64,000 bases of DNA, taken from the NCBI RefSeq assembly GCF_022921115.1, contig NZ_CP095075.1, positions 1,688,001 to 1,752,000 on the forward strand, given 5' to 3'. The notes beneath the pieces are model-generated. The model had not been told where the DNA came from, ran no database searches, and worked only from the letters and a program-made list of their open reading frames with translations. This stretch comes from Halobacillus amylolyticus (lineage in GTDB: Bacteria > Bacillota > Bacilli > Bacillales > Halobacillaceae). Shown piece by piece: positions 8,000 through 16,714 of this stretch. A program made the translations under genes and the position numbers. Position 1 is the stretch's first letter. The number at the start of each line of letters is the position of its first letter.

Positions 8000-9250
8000 T
8001 TAATTGGAAGAAACGTTCTCTTTTTTTACAACATATAAGCTGGCTAGGATCAAAAGCACTCCCACCATGATTCCAGAAATTAACAGCCAACCAAATGTGT
8101 AGCTTTGACTTTGGTCAACTAACAAGCCGAATAGGGGCGGAATGAGGATCACGCCGATGGAACCAAGCGTAATACTGAATCCACTTGATAATCCTGCTTG
8201 CTCCTTAGGAACGAGTTCTGAGGCTAAGTTCATCCAAATGCCATTAAACCCGGAAACAGAGAAGCCAAATACGAGAAAGATGGGCACGAGCATCCAAAAA
8301 GGGGTTCCAGCCGGGATAAAGGCGACAACGACACTTGCAACTAAGGTGATACTAGCAATGAAAACGAGAATGATCAGCCGTTTGCCATCAAACAAACGAT
8401 CACTGATCACTCCCCACCCTACTCTTCCAAGGGAACCGCCGACTTCTGAAGTAACGAGCAGCATACCCGCTAATACTAGATTGATGCCCAGCTGTTCGTA
8501 GGCGAACAAAACGAGATACGTATTTAAACACATCTGTGATCCATTGACTCCCATGGCACTAAAACTGACGAGAAGCAATGCCTTATTTTTAACCATGCTG
8601 AGAATCGAAGAATAAATCGATCGAAATGTTGGCTTCTCGTTACTGACGGCCGCTTCTTGAGGAGGATCGCGATACAGTAAAAAAGCAATCAAACCGGTAA
8701 CAACTAAACCTAGACAGGCAATCAACACGACAGGTCTCCAGCCATAAGAAGCCGCTAGCGGCAATAATAAGATCGCCGAAAGTGCTGAACCAAACGTGAT
8801 CCCCATCTGTTTAATTCCCATTGCGGTTCCTCGCTGCTTTTGCGAAAACCAATAGATAATTCCTCTGTTCGTAGTAGGATGCATCCCACCATACCCTAGT
8901 CCGCCAATCATCACTAAGAAAAGCACAAGCCAAAAGGCGGATTGGAACGTCATAAATAAGAAGCTGGTCCCAAGACATAGGGATAACACTAATAATAAGG
9001 GTCTTGAGCCGATTCTATCGGTAATGAAGCCAGCAGGAATAGACGCTATCGCCTGCCCGAGGAACAGCGCCGATGGCAACAAGCCTATTTGTGCCTTTGT
9101 CAGAGATAAATCTTCTTCTATTAACACCCCAAGTGGTCCAAGACTCCGTCCAATAAAGGCGACCATAATTTGAGCCATCAGCAGCCATAGTAACATTTTC
9201 CACGGATTGGCCAGACTTGTTGGTGTTGTATTCATTGCAACTGTTCTCAT
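8000..9250 (-). CDS. MFS transporter
   Basis: A 416-residue permease with about twelve hydrophobic segments. The loop 2-3 motif 'GFITDRIGSRPLL' (major facilitator G-x-x-x-D-R-x-G-x-R type) lies near residues 75-88, and the duplicate loop is 'GVISDRLFDGKRLI'. It looks closest to the anion:cation symporter or NNP-like groups that carry organic acids, but the substrate cannot be assigned. The first Met at 9250 has only a weak ribosome-binding site; the Met six codons in is an alternative. It precedes the flavin reductase and follows the catabolic operon behind a perfect hairpin, so it may be a separate transcript. Confidence 0.82.
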   Translation of the reverse strand: MRTVAMNTTPTSLANPWKMLLWLLMAQIMVAFIGRSLGPLGVLIEEDLSLTKAQIGLLPSALFLGQAIASIPAGFITDRIGSRPLLLVLSLCLGTSFLFMTFQSAFWLVLFLVMIGGLGYGGMHPTTNRGIIYWFSQKQRGTAMGIKQMGITFGSALSAILLLPLAASYGWRPVVLIACLGLVVTGLIAFLLYRDPPQEAAVSNEKPTFRSIYSSILSMVKNKALLLVSFSAMGVNGSQMCLNTYLVLFAYEQLGINLVLAGMLLVTSEVGGSLGRVGWGVISDRLFDGKRLIILVFIASITLVASVVVAFIPAGTPFWMLVPIFLVFGFSVSGFNGIWMNLASELVPKEQAGLSSGFSITLGSIGVILIPPLFGLLVDQSQSYTFGWLLISGIMVGVLLILASLYVVKKENVSSN

Positions 9251-9330
9251 TCCAAGACATCTCTTTTCTAAATGGTAGACTATGTTCCGACTTTACTCAG
9301 CCTGCGCTAGATTGCACACCATTCATAGAC

Positions 9331-9360
9331 AAACCAGTCAATCAACCGATTGACTGGTTT
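9331..9360. terminator. Perfect 13-bp hairpin between symporter and MFS genes
   Basis: AAACCAGTCAATC pairs exactly with GATTGACTGGTTT across a four-base loop. It begins with AAA and ends with TTT, so it could terminate in either direction. It probably ends the citramalate-type operon. Confidence 0.65.
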
Positions 9361-9377
9361 GGTAGGAAGCTCATCGT

Positions 9378-10864
9378 TTACATACCAATCACTTGATCTG
9401 CTTCTTCCTCTTCAGCAGCCGAGACACTCATAAATAGGCTGCCAATCACACAAATCAAGAGGTTAATAAGTAATCCCCAAAGGCCACTGAATATCCCTAA
9501 AGGTGTGATGTTGGCAAACGTCATATACGAAGCGAACACCGTACCCGTGAGCATACCTGCGAACACGGCTTTCGGATGAAGGCGATTCCAATACAATCCG
9601 AGGATTAAGGCCGGAGCTACCTGAATTAATAGTTCAAATTTTAACACAAAAATCTGATAAAGTGTGGCTGGTGGGAACCATGCAATAATAACGAGGAGCA
9701 CAACTGCCGCTACACCAACAAGTTTACCGACGAGAATTTTCTTATTCTGTGATGCTGTCGGGTTGATATACCTTCCATACAAATCATTGGAAACAATCGA
9801 TGAGAACGTCAATAGGACAGAATCGGCTGTTGACACAATCGCAGCAATGACACCACCAAATAAGAGAACCATGGCCCAATAAAAGAGAGCGTTCTGATTA
9901 GCCACAGCACTCGCCATCATCCCAACCAATTGCTCAGACTCTGCCGTATCTAATCCAGGGAATGCGGCAATCCCGATAATTCCAACGATAAATACGACCC
10001 CTGCTGTTAGAAAAGGCATCCAAGCCATTTGTGTAAAAGAACGTTTTAACGTTTTTTCACTTTTGGCAGAAAAAATCCTCTGGACAGCATGAGGATAGAC
10101 GGCTGCGCCAATTCCTACAAGCAGTAGTAAACTAAACCAGTTGGCGACACCAGGCCCGTCGGGAACACCTAATTTCTCAGGCGCATAGGCCTGCATATAG
10201 TCCGCGGCTGTTGGCAGCCCGCCAAAGTAGATAATTGAACCAATTAACAGCATGAACACACCGAACAGTAACGCGATCCCCTGCATGGTATCCGTATAAG
10301 CGACAGAACGCATACCGCCGAGCCAACCGTAAATAAGCATAATGGTAATAAAGAACACAACCCCTACTTGATAAGGAATTGTCCCCCTGTTAAACCGGAA
10401 ACACCTTGACCAATGGCAACAAATTGTTCCAACAAATAGTTACCGAGTGCATAAAGCATTAAAAAAGCAGCTAAAATGGAAACAGGTTTCGATCTGAACC
10501 GCTTCTCAATCCAGTCAACTGGGGTAAGGAGTTTGTACTTTTTCCCCATCAGATACATTCTTGGCGCAAACATCAAGTACACCATTATAATTAGGATAAA
10601 GTAAGGAACAGATACGAGATACTCATATCCCATCCGATAGGCTGTCGGTGGATAACCAACGACTGTATTTCCGCTATACTGCGTCGCAAAGAAAGTAAAG
10701 AACAATACCATAACACCGAGCCCACGTCCACCAAGGTAATACTCATCAAGGCTTTCATGAACATTTCTGTTTTTTAAATAAGTGACAATACCTACTCCAA
10801 GCATAATCGCACCATACATTAATAAGATTAAGACTCCTGACCAACCTGCAAATGCTAATTCCAT
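9378..10864 (-). pseudogene. Sodium:solute symporter (SSS family), split by a one-base frameshift
   Basis: The N-terminal 166 residues are encoded at 10364-10864 and the remaining ~330 at 9378-10358 in another frame. The first part ends 'SGLTGGQFLIK' then stop; the second opens 'VVFFITIMLIYGWLGG'. Adding one G to the minus-strand G5 run (plus C5 at 10383-10387) restores TGGTIPYQVGVVFF, the normal SSS sequence at this point, and joins both halves into about 495 residues with roughly 13 helices. The rest is intact, including 'GGMRSVAYTDTMQGI' and 'ADSVLLTFSSIVSNDLYGRY'. Either a sequencing/assembly error or a recent or phase-variable mutation. It is the apparent importer of the catabolic operon and is paired with the small protein upstream. 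Confidence 0.85.
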
Positions 10865-10867
10865 GGA

Positions 10868-11119
10868 TTATTTCGCCTCCTTCTTTTCTTGCTCTTCCTC
10901 ATCCTCTTCCAGATGCCACTGATATTTTAAAACATAGGTTAAAAAGGCTGATAGTAACATTGATGCACCGATGATAATTAATGCCCAATAGGGAATTCCC
11001 AAGAACAATGGTTGATAAGAACCGGTCGGGAAGTACCACGGGTTGATCAGGACAAAAAGGATGCCAAACACAATCCATAACTTGCCGTTTTTGATCGGTT
11101 CTTTCTTTGGTTTGCTCAT
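10868..11119 (-). CDS. Small membrane partner of the SSS symporter (DUF3311-like)
   Basis: An 83-residue protein with two hydrophobic segments ('LWIVFGILFVLINPWYFP' and 'WALIIIGASMLLSAFLTYVL') and a Glu/Lys-rich tail. Small two-helix proteins of this kind are routinely encoded just before SSS symporters in Bacillus (for example the yhjC-yhjB arrangement). It ends three bases before the symporter ATG, so the two are translationally linked. I start it at 11119 because GAGGAGG lies eight bases before that ATG; an upstream in-frame ATG at 11158 has no site. The family name is a tentative recognition; the role as symporter accessory is inferred from context. Confidence 0.75.
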   Translation of the reverse strand: MSKPKKEPIKNGKLWIVFGILFVLINPWYFPTGSYQPLFLGIPYWALIIIGASMLLSAFLTYVLKYQWHLEEDEEEQEKKEAK

Positions 11120-11204
11120 ACCTGATTCCTCCTCAGATTTCATAATTTTCAGAAACAAAAAGGTGCTAGAAGCTGTTATTTGGCTAAAAGTCTCCGCCAG
11201 TGAT

Positions 11205-11816
11205 TTAAATAGTAGTTGGATTCATATAAAAAGGCCGATTTTTCTCAAATTCTTTAATATTGTCTTCCGCTTCCAAAGTAAGGGCAATGTCATCCAGACC
11301 GTTCAAGAATTTATGACGAGTGTGCGAATCAAGCGTAAACGGAATCGACCAGCCCTGTTGATCCTTAATAATTCCTTCCTGTAGATCGACTTGTAGGGTA
11401 TAACCGTCGATGTATTCTTCTTTTTCAAATAAGTCATTCATTAAAGATTGCTCAAGTTCAATTAACAACAAACCATTTTTAGAACAGTTGATTCGGAATA
11501 TATCGGCAAAAGACGGGGCAATGATCACCTGGAATCCGTAATCCTGAAGGGCCCAAACCGCATTTTCCCTTGAAGACCCGGAGCCGAAATTCTCTCCTGT
11601 CAGCAAAATCGAGGCCTCTTGATATTTGTTAAAATTTAAAACAAAGTCCTCCCGCGGCTCGCCATCTTCTTGAAAACGCCAGTCGTGCATGAGGAACTGG
11701 CCGAAACCCGTTCTCTCAATCCTTTTAAGAAATTCTTTTGGGATAATGATGTCTGTGTCGATATTGGTCCGGTTCAAGGGCACAACAGACCCCTTATGCT
11801 TACGAAACGGTTTCAT
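11205..11816 (-). CDS. leuD: Isopropylmalate/citramalate isomerase-type hydro-lyase, small subunit (LeuD-like)
   Basis: A 203-residue swivelling-domain subunit of the aconitase superfamily. It begins '[20 protein letters not shown]', followed by '[13 protein letters not shown]', and has the substrate-loop signature '[15 protein letters not shown]' and '[14 protein letters not shown]'. With the large subunit it would interconvert 2-substituted malates through a dehydrated intermediate. Its start overlaps the end of the large-subunit gene by 17 bases. Leucine genes leuA and leuB are absent nearby. The neighbours are a CoA-transferase and an HMG-CoA-lyase homologue, so I favour a catabolic role such as citraconate hydration to (R)-citramalate, a known activity of LeuCD-type enzymes, over leucine biosynthesis. 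Confidence 0.85.
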   Translation of the reverse strand: MKPFRKHKGSVVPLNRTNIDTDIIIPKEFLKRIERTGFGQFLMHDWRFQEDGEPREDFVLNFNKYQEASILLTGENFGSGSSRENAVWALQDYGFQVIIAPSFADIFRINCSKNGLLLIELEQSLMNDLFEKEEYIDGYTLQVDLQEGIIKDQQGWSIPFTLDSHTRHKFLNGLDDIALTLEAEDNIKEFEKNRPFYMNPTTI

Positions 11817-13236
11817 TCTCCTTCACCCCCTTGTGGAAATCCCATTCTCTAATATCTGTTAGACGACCAGTGATCGCTGCAGCAGCGGCCATCATCGGAC
11901 TCACCAAATGTGTTCTGCCCCCTTTCCCTTGACGTCCTTCGAAATTACGATTGGACGTTGAGGCGCATCGTTCACCTTCTTGTAAAAAGTCAGGATTCAT
12001 CCCAAGGCACATACTGCAACCGGGCTCTCTCCATTCAAAACCGGCTTCAGTAAAAATTTGATCCAATCCCTCTTTCTCTGCTCGTCTTTTGACATGGTAC
12101 GAACCAGGAACGACAAGAGCTGTAATATTGTCGGCAATTTTGTGACCGCTTACAACTTTTGCAGCCAAACGCAAGTCTTCTATTCTTGCATTCGTGCACG
12201 AACCGATAAACACTCTATCCAATTTGATCTTTTCCATTTTTGTATGCGGTTCTAAGCCCATATAATGTAAAGCCGCTTCAGATGCCGTCTGATCAGATGC
12301 CCCTGTAAATGCTTCTGGTGCCGGAACTGATTGATCAATGGAAGTCACCTGCCCTGGATTGGTTCCCCATGTGACTTGTGGGGCAAGGTCATTGATGTTA
12401 ATCGTGACGGTACTGTCGTAAATGGCACCTGAATCTGTGTATAGATTGCGCCATTCTTTTACAGCATCTTCCCATTGCTGACCCTTTGGCGCAAAATGAC
12501 GATCCTTTAAATACTGAAATGTCTTTTCATCCGGGGCGATCATTCCGGAGCGGGCCCCCGCTTCAATCGCCATATTGCAAATCGTCATCCGTTCTTCCAT
12601 GGACATGTTTCTAACCGTACTTCCTGTAAATTCAATGACATGCCCCGAGCCGCCATTCGTACCCATTTCTCCAATGATCTTCAAAATGATGTCTTTACTG
12701 CTGACACCAGGAGGCATCTCGCCTTCGATTTCGACATTCATCGTTTTCGGCTTATCCTGCGGCAGTGTTTGTGTCGCTAGTACGTGTGTGATCTCACTTG
12801 AACCGATCCCAAAAGCAAGCGATCCGAAAGCGCCGTGTGTCGAGGTATGGCTGTCCCCACAAACAATCGTCTTACCAGGAGTGGTCAGCCCAAGCTCAGG
12901 TCCGATAATGTGCACAATGCCGTTGTCTGGGTGATTGAGGTCATAAACATCGATCCCAAACTCCTTACAATTTTCCGTTAAAAATTGCACTTGTTTTTTA
13001 GCCAACACATCACTTAGCCCTTGATTTCGATCCGTTGTCGGCACATTATGATCTGTCGTTGCAAACGTTAAATCAGGACGGCGAACGGTACGCCCCTGCT
13101 CCCGCAGCAGTGAAAAAGCCTGCGGAGACGTGACTTCATGGACTAAATGCAAATCTATGAAAAGCAGCGGCTGGTCTAGCGATGGATCAATCGTATGGGT
13201 GTCCCATACTTTTTCAAAAAGTGTTTTTGCAGCCAA
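11800..13236 (-). CDS. leuC: Isopropylmalate/citramalate isomerase-type hydro-lyase, large subunit (LeuC-like)
   Basis: A 478-residue [4Fe-4S] hydro-lyase large subunit. Cluster-binding cysteines are in '[15 protein letters not shown]' and '[13 protein letters not shown]'; '[20 protein letters not shown]' and 'ATTDHNVPT' are further aconitase-family motifs. Length equals bacterial LeuC. An AAAGGAGACTC site precedes the ATG. It is downstream of the HMG-CoA-lyase-like gene, separated by a 204-bp repeat element. Partner of the LeuD-like subunit. As with that subunit, reaction is probably addition and removal of water on a branched C5 or C7 dicarboxylate; the operon context argues for citraconate/(R)-citramalate rather than isopropylmalate, but sequence alone does not separate these. 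Confidence 0.87.
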   Translation of the reverse strand: MAAKTLFEKVWDTHTIDPSLDQPLLFIDLHLVHEVTSPQAFSLLREQGRTVRRPDLTFATTDHNVPTTDRNQGLSDVLAKKQVQFLTENCKEFGIDVYDLNHPDNGIVHIIGPELGLTTPGKTIVCGDSHTSTHGAFGSLAFGIGSSEITHVLATQTLPQDKPKTMNVEIEGEMPPGVSSKDIILKIIGEMGTNGGSGHVIEFTGSTVRNMSMEERMTICNMAIEAGARSGMIAPDEKTFQYLKDRHFAPKGQQWEDAVKEWRNLYTDSGAIYDSTVTININDLAPQVTWGTNPGQVTSIDQSVPAPEAFTGASDQTASEAALHYMGLEPHTKMEKIKLDRVFIGSCTNARIEDLRLAAKVVSGHKIADNITALVVPGSYHVKRRAEKEGLDQIFTEAGFEWREPGCSMCLGMNPDFLQEGERCASTSNRNFEGRQGKGGRTHLVSPMMAAAAAITGRLTDIREWDFHKGVKENETVS

Positions 13237-13259
13237 TGGTGAGTCTCCTTTCTAGTGTG

Positions 13260-13463
13260 TGTTCAAAAAGTTGACGAATGAAAACGTCGGCAAAAATCGC
13301 CACGTCCTGTGACAAAGTCGAAACTAGCACGTCCTGTGCATCGCAAGAAGTTCGAGGCGCGAAAGTTTTGAGGACCGCAAGCCGTATGCCTTTCATACGT
13401 GAGAACCGGAAAAACCTAGCAACGAAGAAATTCACCGTTTATCATTTGGTGACTTTTTGAACA
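13260..13463. repeat. 204-bp intergenic repeat-like element with terminal inverted repeats
   Basis: Bounded by 12-bp inverted repeats TGTTCAAAAAGT (13260-13271) and ACTTTTTGAACA (13452-13463), with an internal hairpin CGTATG/CATACG near 13382-13398. It has a higher GC content than its flanks and no gene. The look (short TIRs, structured, wedged inside an operon) is that of a MITE or bcr-like element. I recall similar TIRs in other Bacillaceae genomes but could not check. The minus-strand ORF across it is not coding. Confidence 0.6.
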
Positions 13464-13470
13464 TCCTCTT

Positions 13471-14385
13471 CTATAAATAAGATACGGAATGCAGATCCGT
13501 GATTTTGCCAGCTTTAATGATTTGACCTGGCACTTCGCGTTGAAGGATCGTTTCGAGGTGCTTAGCCGTATCAATTAACTGATCAAGATCTACTTTCATC
13601 TCATAGTCCATAAAGGCAAGCATATGAACGAGATCCTCCGTGCAAATATTTCCGGTTGCACCTGGGGCAAATGGACAGCCGCCTAAGCCGCCTAAGGAGG
13701 CATCAAATCTTACTACACCCGCGCGAATCCCTTCGATGACATTCGCAAGTCCCATTCCTCTTGTATTATGGAAATGCAGCGTAATCGGCAAGTTCGGCCA
13801 GCGGTTCAACACCTTTTCACACAATTGATAGACTTGCTTCGGTGTTGCCATCCCTGTTGTGTCAGCGAGTGTAATCCCGCCAGCTCCAATTTCGAGGTAC
13901 TCGTTGATTAAGGTCATCACTTTATCTTCTGAGATGCTCCCTTCGAATGGGCAGCCAAACGTTGTCGCGAGTGTACCGTTAATCTGTATCCCTGTTCCGG
14001 ATAAAAAGCTGGCAATGTTTTTGAAATCGGCAAAAGATTCATCGACCTTCCGACGTACATTTTTCATATTGTGTGTTTCACTGACAGATGCGACCAGATT
14101 GACTTCGTCTGCTTCACACTCTGCTGCTCGTTCTGCCCCTTTCACATTGGGAATTAACGTGGTATAAGTGACGTCAGGCTTGCGGTCAATCCCTTCCATG
14201 ACTTCCTTGGCATCCTTTAAGTTAGGAACGGCCTTTGGAGACACAAAGGATGTCACTTCAATTTTGTCGAGCCCTGAAGAGCTCATCCTATTAATCAAAT
14301 CAATCTTCTGATCTGTCGGCACAAACTGATCTTCAATTTGAAATCCATCTCTCGTCACCACTTCTTGAATATAAATTCTTTGCAA
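13471..14385 (-). CDS. HMG-CoA lyase-like enzyme, probable (R)-citramalyl-CoA lyase
   Basis: A 304-residue DRE-TIM metallolyase. The catalytic Arg-Asp pair sits in 'TRDGFQ' (residues 11-16). The metal-binding histidines are in 'LHFHNTRGMG', and the active-site Cys is in 'GLGGCPFAPGATGN', all HMG-CoA lyase signatures. The family cleaves 3-hydroxy-acyl-CoAs to acetyl-CoA plus a keto acid; the Chloroflexus (R)-citramalyl-CoA lyase, which yields pyruvate, belongs to it. Here the gene is 28 bases downstream of a CaiB-type CoA-transferase and upstream of LeuCD-like genes. No leucine-degradation genes are nearby, so citramalyl-CoA cleavage is favoured over HMG-CoA. Residue RDGFQ rather than RDGLQ is a small departure from canonical HMG-CoA lyases. 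Confidence 0.82.
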   Translation of the reverse strand: MQRIYIQEVVTRDGFQIEDQFVPTDQKIDLINRMSSSGLDKIEVTSFVSPKAVPNLKDAKEVMEGIDRKPDVTYTTLIPNVKGAERAAECEADEVNLVASVSETHNMKNVRRKVDESFADFKNIASFLSGTGIQINGTLATTFGCPFEGSISEDKVMTLINEYLEIGAGGITLADTTGMATPKQVYQLCEKVLNRWPNLPITLHFHNTRGMGLANVIEGIRAGVVRFDASLGGLGGCPFAPGATGNICTEDLVHMLAFMDYEMKVDLDQLIDTAKHLETILQREVPGQIIKAGKITDLHSVSYL

Positions 14386-14413
14386 AATTACTCACCCTCA
14401 CTTAATGAATCTG

Positions 14414-15610
14414 TTATATGATCCCTTTATCTTTTAGCTGTTGTATTTTCTCATCATCATAGGTCAACAGGCTTCTCATCACTTCATCGGTATGCTGACC
14501 AAGCTCCGGACCAAGCCATTTGGTTTCACCTGGTGTTTCACTCATTTTCGGAACAACTCCAGGGATTTTCAATGACTCTTCCTCATTCATTTGGAAATTC
14601 TGGATCATTTCCCTGCTCAAATAATGCGGATCGTTAACAATATCCTCAATGCTGTAAATCGGACCAGCAGGAACTCTCGCCTCATCAAGTGTTGTTAAAG
14701 CGGTTTCAAAATCAACCGTTGTTGTCCACTCCTCAATCACTTCATCGAGATAATCCGCGTGTGCAGCTCGCCCGCTATTACTCTGAAAACGTTCATCCGC
14801 TGCCAAGTCTGACTGTCCAATCGCGTTCATTAACCGTTTGAAAATGGCATCCCCATTTCCGCCAACAACGATATATTTCCCATCATTGCATTGGTACGTG
14901 TTTGAAGGGGCGATCCCCGGCAAGGCAGAGCCTGTTCTTTCGCGGACGGCACCGAGCTTGTCAAACTCAGGAAGTGATCCTTCCATTAAACTAAACACCG
15001 CCTCATAAAGGGCCACGTCAATGACTTGTCCTTTTCCGGTACCTTTTACATCCCGATGATAGATCGCCATCATTGCACCAATCACGGAATACATCGCTGC
15101 AAGGGAATCTCCAAGGCTGACCCCTACCCTTGATGGTGTGCTGTCAGGATGACCAGTGATATGACGAAGTCCTCCCATGGATTCACCGATACTGCCAAAC
15201 CCAGCCTTGTCCCGATAAGGTCCTGTTTGGCCGTAGCCGGAGACTCTAACCATAATCAAACCTGGATTAACGGCAGATAGTTCTTCATAGCCTAAGTTCC
15301 ATTTCTCCAATGTGCCCGGTCGGAAATTTTCAATGAGAATATCACATTCCTTGATGAGTGATTTAATAATGTCCTGGCCCTCTTCACTTTTCAAGTCGAC
15401 GGTGATGGACTTTTTATTCCTTGATTGAAGCCGCCACCAAAGCGACGTCCCCTCATAAATATGACGCCAATCTCTCAGGGGATCTCCTTTCTTCGGTGGC
15501 TCAACTTTTATAACATCTGCTCCGAATTCAGCCATCAATCTCCCGGCAAACGGACCAGCAATTAAACTTCCTAATTCTAAAACTTTAACTCCTTCTAAGC
15601 TTTGACCCAT
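14414..15610 (-). CDS. CaiB/BaiF (class III) CoA-transferase, possibly succinyl-CoA:citramalate CoA-transferase
   Basis: A 398-residue class III CoA-transferase. It opens 'SLEGVKVLELGSLIAGPFAGR', shows 'GADVIKVEPPKKGDPLRDWR' (the CoA-binding region) and the catalytic Asp in 'GVSLGDSLAAMYSVIGAM'. Such enzymes move CoA between dicarboxylates. It is first gene of the operon, with a candidate promoter (15804-15832) overlapped by a TGTATACA operator. Together with the downstream lyase it would activate and cleave a hydroxy-diacid. The Chloroflexus succinyl-CoA:D-citramalate transferase has this same pairing. Family certain, substrate inferred. Stop codon is followed 28 bases later by the lyase ATG. 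Confidence 0.85.
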   Translation of the reverse strand: MGQSLEGVKVLELGSLIAGPFAGRLMAEFGADVIKVEPPKKGDPLRDWRHIYEGTSLWWRLQSRNKKSITVDLKSEEGQDIIKSLIKECDILIENFRPGTLEKWNLGYEELSAVNPGLIMVRVSGYGQTGPYRDKAGFGSIGESMGGLRHITGHPDSTPSRVGVSLGDSLAAMYSVIGAMMAIYHRDVKGTGKGQVIDVALYEAVFSLMEGSLPEFDKLGAVRERTGSALPGIAPSNTYQCNDGKYIVVGGNGDAIFKRLMNAIGQSDLAADERFQSNSGRAAHADYLDEVIEEWTTTVDFETALTTLDEARVPAGPIYSIEDIVNDPHYLSREMIQNFQMNEEESLKIPGVVPKMSETPGETKWLGPELGQHTDEVMRSLLTYDDEKIQQLKDKGII

Positions 15611-15961
15611 GGTTACCTCACCTCTTGTTGTATTTTTTAAAACGGATTAACGATTCTATCATCTGCGGGATGAATCAAAATCCAATTTGACAGCGCCTTC
15701 TTTTGTGCGTCTAAAAAATAGGTCACCTTTCACCATTTTATAAAGATGAATCTTCCATAAACCTTTTTCATTAATTGATCATAACTTTCTGAATCTTGTG
15801 TTTATCCTAGCAGTTTGTATACAGAAAATCAACCCACTTATTAAAATAGCGATATCCCGGGACGATAAACCCTATAAATACCAAGTTTTGTATACAGTGT
15901 TTTATTGAGTGTTGAAGCATTTATTCCATTTGTATACAATAGAGTGGAGGTGTTTTTAAAA
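15611..15961. promoter_or_regulatory. Divergent control region of the citramalate-type operon and its GntR gene
   Basis: No gene. It holds three copies of the palindrome TGTATACA at 15816-15823, 15889-15896 and 15931-15938. A minus-strand promoter candidate is TTGATT (15827-15832), 17 bp, TAGGAT (15804-15809), with the first operator inside its spacer. A plus-strand candidate is TTGAAG (15912-15917), 17 bp, TACAAT (15935-15940), overlapped by the third operator; its transcript start would lie very near the ribosome-binding site, so this one is less sure. The layout predicts repression of the operon and autorepression by the adjacent regulator. Confidence 0.65.
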
Positions 15962-16633
15962 ATGAATGCATATGAATATATAAAACAAGCGATTTTACAT
16001 GGTGAATTTCCACCACAAATGCGATTAACCGAGGAATTTCTAGCCAAAAAATTACAGATCAGCCGGACACCGATTCGTGAGGCTCTTAAACAGTTGGAAT
16101 CAGAAGGACTTACGGTGTCGATGAAAAGAGGCGTTCGTGTCCGTCATTTTACGAAGAAAGACATTCAACAAATTTACGATCTGAGGACACTTTTAGAGGG
16201 GTACGCAGCTGCCCAGGCCGCCATCCATCGCACGAATTCAGACATCGAGGAAATGAAAACGGCCAATGAAATGTACGAGCAAGCCATCAACAGCTATCTT
16301 GAATCTGGCGAGACAACCATTGAATATATTTTGGAAATCAACCATAGATTCCACGACACTATTATAAAAGCTTCGCAAAATCAGCATATTCATTCTCATA
16401 TATCTAAAGTTGTCGTCGTACCGTTAATTTTTCGATCCTTCTATTGGTTTGATGAATACCAGTTAAGACACTCCTTAGATGTTCATAAAACCATTCTTAA
16501 AGCCATACAAGCGCAAGATACAGAGCGCGCTCGCGTGGCAATGCATGAACATATTTATCATGGAAGGGATCAGGTATTAATTCATATTGATGATATTGAT
16601 CATCATTATTCGGCGAATGAGGAAGTCCAGTGA
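15962..16633 (+). CDS. GntR-family (FadR/FCD subgroup) transcriptional regulator
   Basis: A 223-residue regulator: N-terminal winged helix ('YIKQAILHGEFPPQMRLTEE', recognition region 'LQISRTPIREALKQLESEG') and a C-terminal helical FCD ligand domain. Helices there contain 'DLRTLLEGYAA' and His-bearing 'HHRFHDTI'-like positions that bind metal and a carboxylate effector in relatives. I choose the ATG at 15962, preceded by GGAGG, over the TTG at 15905. That TTG lies upstream of the third operator and has no ribosome-binding site. Divergent from the CoA-transferase operon, with three TGTATACA boxes between them, so it is the probable local repressor responding to a dicarboxylate. Confidence 0.9.
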   Translation: MNAYEYIKQAILHGEFPPQMRLTEEFLAKKLQISRTPIREALKQLESEGLTVSMKRGVRVRHFTKKDIQQIYDLRTLLEGYAAAQAAIHRTNSDIEEMKTANEMYEQAINSYLESGETTIEYILEINHRFHDTIIKASQNQHIHSHISKVVVVPLIFRSFYWFDEYQLRHSLDVHKTILKAIQAQDTERARVAMHEHIYHGRDQVLIHIDDIDHHYSANEEVQ

Positions 16634-16662
16634 GTGAATGAATAGTTTCCTCCCTAAACATA

Positions 16663-16700
16663 AAATCTTCTCATTGCTAACAAAAGCAATGAGAAGATTT
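16663..16700. terminator. Bidirectional terminator between GntR and carbonic anhydrase genes
   Basis: A perfect 15-bp stem (16663-16677 with 16686-16700; AAATCTTCTCATTGC and its complement) between two convergent genes. Confidence 0.85.
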
Positions 16701-16714
16701 CATGACAGAGAAAT

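Noticed and set aside
11205..13236. LeuCD as part of a leucine biosynthesis operon
   Set aside because: No leuA, leuB, ilv or T-box leader in the neighbourhood. The genes lie in a CoA-transferase/lyase operon with an importer. Not fully excluded without the rest of the genome.
13214..13435. A 73-residue minus-strand frame between the lyase and leuC
   Set aside because: It lies across the TIR-bounded repeat element and the leuC ribosome-binding site, has no site of its own, and shows no family features.
15905..15961. Longer GntR protein starting at TTG 15905
   Set aside because: The TTG lacks a ribosome-binding site and would make the protein include the operator region; ATG 15962 has GGAGG and the normal GntR N-terminus.
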